NCBI GenBank assembly: GCA_017631725.1 | Contig: JAGBSS010000153.1 | Location: 1 to 7,313 of the forward strand | Origin: Clostridia bacterium | Lineage (GTDB): Bacteria > Bacillota > Clostridia > Christensenellales > Borkfalkiaceae | DNA length: 7,313 bases | Reading direction: 5' to 3' | Part shown: positions 4,629 through 7,313 of the stretch, piece after piece | How the letters are laid out: each line of letters begins with the position of its first letter | Numbering within the stretch: the first letter of the stretch is position 1 | Made by a program: the position numbers and the translations under genes | Notes under the pieces: model-generated | Seen by the model: the letters and a program-made list of their open reading frames with translations, nothing else | The model's database searches: none | What the model was told of the DNA's origin: nothing

Positions 4629-7301
4629 TTAACTCCTTATCCTTGGAAATTTTCCGTTTTCTATATCGATATTGTCTAAATCCCAAACGGTTGAATCGAA
4701 TCCAAGCATTGATATAAATAAATCCTTATCAATTAAATAAACATCATTGAACGTAGCCATTGTCCCTGAAGCCGAATAATAGGTAAATACGCCGTTTGCA
4801 TCGGGATAAAGTACAATACTTGAACTAATCTTCCTTAAATCGTATGAACCAATTTCAGAACCAGCATCTATACACCTTACGCTTACGAATGCACCCCAAG
4901 ATTGTGTTATTCCTGTGTGAATAGAATCTTCAAGCAACGTTACCCTTGACCATGCTATTTTTGTTGTTGAATGAATTTCTGATTGCGAAACGGTAATTGT
5001 TCCATTATACATTTTTTCTGGTGCGATACCATAATCAATATCAATGTTTAACACATAATGCTTAATATTTATTGTTGGATTCTCAACAGTTGTACAAGTT
5101 ATACCAAATCCTGACAAACTTTCTTCTGTAGTGTATAAAACACCTGCTGAATTTTGAGTTTGAGCATTGTTTCCATCAATTTGAAATTTGTTAATATTCA
5201 CTATAGGATAATAATCGTCATAATATCCTTGTGATTTTTTTATTCCTGTAGCCTTAAGATTATAAATACCATAAGTTTCAACTTTTTCTCCAGAGTTTTT
5301 TATAAAGATATTATTTAAGAATATTTCACCTACAATACTTTCGTTATATACAGTACCTTCTTCGGCAACGCCTATAATCGTACCAATCATGATGGATCTC
5401 ATATAATTATGAAACGAGTTTTTAATTGTTATATTGTCAATAGTAGTATTAAACGCATACGCAACACCTATTAAACCACTTGCGCATCCTTCTGAACAAT
5501 TTACGTTTTCAAAAACTATATTGCAAATAGTACTATTACTATTTACTGTTTTAAACAAACCCGAATAAGTGTCATATGAAGCACCTGTACTTAATGTAAA
5601 ATTCTTTAGCGTGTGACCGCCACCATCAAATGTACCAGTTAAAGAGTTTATGCAATTAACGCCAAGTCCTTTAAAGTCTAAATCTTGCGTGATTATATAT
5701 TTACCAACAATGTCTTTGCCCGCCAAATCCATAAACTCATAAATAGTACTAATTTCTATATAATAAGCAGCGGTTAACGTGACCGTAGAATTCCAAGTGC
5801 ATTTTTCAAAACTTTTTCCTTGCGCATCGGTAACCTTTTCGTTCCCATTGTACCAACCTTGGAAAGACTCACCGGCTTTTAATGATGATGGAATAGGGAG
5901 TGTATAATAATCCCCAATAGCCAAAGTAACTCTATTTTTATCTATGGCGCCATATTCTGAATCAACGGTTAAATTAGCATAGATATTCGTCTTGTTCCAT
6001 TTTGCAGTTAATGTTATATCTTCGTGTGTATATTCCCACACGCCCGTTTGCGGAATTAAGGTATCTAAATAATACCAGCCTGCAAACGTTTGATATTCTT
6101 TTGATGGTGTAGGTAATGAATAATTTTTGCCAAATTCAATTGTTGTTCTTACAGGAGAAACAATTCCCGAATCAGCATTAAAATTTATGGTAACTTCTTC
6201 TGCATCTTTCCAAATTGCCTTAAGAGTGCAATCAGTAAAGAAAACGAATGTGTTTATATCTATTATTGATCCGTTTAACGACCAACCAACAAAGTCGTAA
6301 CCATTTTTGGTTGGGATATCTACGATAATATAAGAGTTTGATTTTGTTATAATATTAGTATCATCAACATTACCACCATCTCCATCGATAGTGATATTAA
6401 TAACGTGCAATTGACCTGCAACTAAATCTTCCAACCATTCGTTTTCGGTTTTATTGTAAGTAGGATTGTATTTCTTAAATAATTCGTATGCAGATAAACC
6501 GTTAACGCCATTTGTTCCGTTAGCTCCATTAGAGCCAGTTGCCTTTACGTTAAGAGAAGTCCAAGTTTTACCATTATCATAAGAAATCTCCCACATGTTT
6601 GTAGTAGCGTTAATTTGGAGCTTTGGAGAAACACCGTCAACGCCGTTAGTACCATTAGTTCCGTTTATTCCATCAGAACCTGTTGCCTTTACGTTAAGCG
6701 ACGTCCACGTTTTGCCGTTATCGTACGAAACTTCCCACATATTTGTGGTAGTGTTAATTTGAAGTTTCGGAGAAACGCCGTCAACACCGTTTGTGCCATT
6801 TGTTCCGTTTGTTCCGTTAGAACCTGATGCCTTAACATTAAGCGACGTCCACGTTTTACCGTTATCGTACGAAACTTCCCACATATTTGTGGTAGTGTTA
6901 ATTTGAAGTTTCGGAGAAACACCGTCAACGCCATTTGTGCCATTTGTTCCGTTTGTTCCGTTAGAACCTGTTGCCTTTACGTTAAGAGAAGTCCAAGTTT
7001 TACCGTTGTCATAAGAAATTTCCCACATGTTTGTAGTAGAATTGATTTGAAGTTTTGGAGAAACGCCGTCAACACCGTTAGCACCTGTTTCTCCTTTTTC
7101 ACCTTTTATACTTGCAAGCCATTCTTCATAAGATAGCGGTGTTTGCCCCTTTTCTTCTGCATAAGCAACATAAGTAGTATAAATAGAATAAATTTCGTTG
7201 TTTCTTTCATCATTGTCATTTTCTTTATTACAGCCAACAATAAAGAGACTAAAACATGCAACGCAAATTATTGATAAAACAATCGTCAAAATTTTTTTCA
7301 T
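4629..7301 (-). CDS. Large surface lipoprotein: collagen-like triplets with SYDNGKTWT modules, InlB-type repeats and GLUG-like beta-helix
   Basis: The protein is complete at 890 residues. Residues 1-24 are a lipoprotein signal with lipobox IVGC (Cys24 lipidated). An acidic, Asn-rich linker leads to an EEWLASIKG motif (59-67) and Gly-X-Y triplets. Four modules of about 48 residues follow (82-270). Each has a PKLQINxTTNMWEISYDNGKTWTSLNVKA-type beta unit and 5-6 Asn-rich Gly-X-Y triplets (GTN). A second SAYELF...EWLEDL motif (270-293) closes this part. Three InlB/Flg_new-type repeats lie at about 299-366, 369-436 and 440-514. From about 516, YEFMDLAG...YIITQDLDF...FDGGGHTLKNFTL...GLF is typical of GLUG-type right-handed beta-helix adhesins, and the C-terminus WDLDNIDIENGKFPRI matches the end of such proteins. 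The RBS GGAGGT (7307-7312) lies 5 nt upstream; the promoter is outside the window. It is probably an extracellular adhesin anchored by N-terminal lipid. No LPXTG anchor is present. Confidence 0.93.
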   Translation of the reverse strand: MKKILTIVLSIICVACFSLFIVGCNKENDNDERNNEIYSIYTTYVAYAEEKGQTPLSYEEWLASIKGEKGETGANGVDGVSPKLQINSTTNMWEISYDNGKTWTSLNVKATGSNGTNGTNGTNGVDGVSPKLQINTTTNMWEVSYDNGKTWTSLNVKASGSNGTNGTNGTNGVDGVSPKLQINTTTNMWEVSYDNGKTWTSLNVKATGSDGINGTNGTNGVDGVSPKLQINATTNMWEISYDNGKTWTSLNVKATGSNGANGTNGVNGLSAYELFKKYNPTYNKTENEWLEDLVAGQLHVINITIDGDGGNVDDTNIITKSNSYIIVDIPTKNGYDFVGWSLNGSIIDINTFVFFTDCTLKAIWKDAEEVTINFNADSGIVSPVRTTIEFGKNYSLPTPSKEYQTFAGWYYLDTLIPQTGVWEYTHEDITLTAKWNKTNIYANLTVDSEYGAIDKNRVTLAIGDYYTLPIPSSLKAGESFQGWYNGNEKVTDAQGKSFEKCTWNSTVTLTAAYYIEISTIYEFMDLAGKDIVGKYIITQDLDFKGLGVNCINSLTGTFDGGGHTLKNFTLSTGASYDTYSGLFKTVNSNSTICNIVFENVNCSEGCASGLIGVAYAFNTTIDNITIKNSFHNYMRSIMIGTIIGVAEEGTVYNESIVGEIFLNNIFIKNSGEKVETYGIYNLKATGIKKSQGYYDDYYPIVNINKFQIDGNNAQTQNSAGVLYTTEESLSGFGITCTTVENPTINIKHYVLNIDIDYGIAPEKMYNGTITVSQSEIHSTTKIAWSRVTLLEDSIHTGITQSWGAFVSVRCIDAGSEIGSYDLRKISSSIVLYPDANGVFTYYSASGTMATFNDVYLIDKDLFISMLGFDSTVWDLDNIDIENGKFPRIRS
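4633..4638 (-). promoter_or_regulatory. RBS of the P-loop gene inside the lipoprotein's last codons
   Basis: AAGGAG overlaps the codons for the last residues of the lipoprotein (ATA AGG AGT TAA). It is followed by TAA, two bases and ATG. Ribosomes terminating on the lipoprotein would sit on this site, which favours translational coupling. Confidence 0.85.
6492..7058 (-). repeat. Four tandem 144-bp coding repeats (last one shortened)
   Basis: Units span 6915-7058, 6771-6914, 6627-6770 and 6492-6626 (135 bp). Each encodes one PKLQI...SYDNGKTWT module plus collagen-like triplets in the lipoprotein. Protein identity is nearly complete, but synonymous sites fall into two classes. The outer two units share one set (for example agtccaagttttacc and tcataagaaat on the plus strand), and the inner two share another (cgtccacgtttt and tcgtacgaaact). 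The antisense and shifted frames of these repeats produce long spurious open frames. Confidence 0.95.
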
Positions 7302-7313
7302 AAAAGACCTCCA

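Noticed and set aside
6492..7058. CRISPR-like regular repeats
   Set aside because: The 144-bp units are contiguous, in frame and coding, with no unique spacers.
6615..7136. Open frames on the plus strand and in a second minus frame across the 144-bp repeats
   Set aside because: They are periodic shadows of the repeated lipoprotein modules, have no RBS, and repeat the same nonsense segments with each unit.

Overview
The window is AT-rich, uses the standard code (TGG for Trp, no in-frame TGA) and has strong AAGGAG/GGAGGT ribosome binding sites. Sigma-A-type promoters and U-tailed hairpin terminators are also visible. Its two large secreted proteins are lipoproteins with Listeria-Bacteroides (InlB B-type) repeats, BspA-type leucine-rich repeats and collagen-like triplets. 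Together these suggest a low-GC Bacillota/Clostridia-like bacterium, probably gut-associated. The exact lineage cannot be fixed from the sequence.

Layout. (1) Bases 1-2145, minus strand: a surface lipoprotein whose C-terminus runs off the left edge. In order it has a lipobox, a Cys/His-rich region, a cadherin-like beta-sandwich, InlB-type repeats and 23-residue LRRs. (2) Bases 2146-2602 hold no gene but a great deal of signal. A minus-strand extended -10 promoter lies at 2371-2399. Immediately downstream is a nested set of perfect inverted repeats (2214-2364), then a perfect hairpin with a UUCG loop and U-tract (2162-2191), then the lipoprotein's RBS. To the right are two terminator-like hairpins (2448-2487 and 2499-2524) and the glnA promoter (2546-2574). 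(3) Bases 2603-4027, plus strand: glnA, a 474-residue class I glutamine synthetase. (4) Bases 4028-4185: a convergent intergenic region packed with hairpins and terminators. (5) Bases 4186-7301, minus strand: a two-gene unit. Its first gene is an 890-residue collagen-like/InlB-repeat/GLUG-like lipoprotein, and its second is a 146-residue P-loop NTPase of unknown role. Only 2 nt separate them, and the second gene's RBS lies inside the first.

How the parts relate. glnA is a self-contained metabolic gene with its own promoter and terminator, inserted between two cell-surface loci. The two lipoproteins are probably exported, anchored to the membrane by N-terminal lipid, and act in adhesion or surface interactions. 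The most unusual element is the leader of the left lipoprotein. The predicted transcription start falls on the first base of a 14-bp closing stem, and the RNA would meet a very stable intrinsic terminator 12 nt before the RBS. This looks like an attenuator, riboswitch-like leader, or a small RNA with read-through into the lipoprotein gene, of a type I do not recognise.
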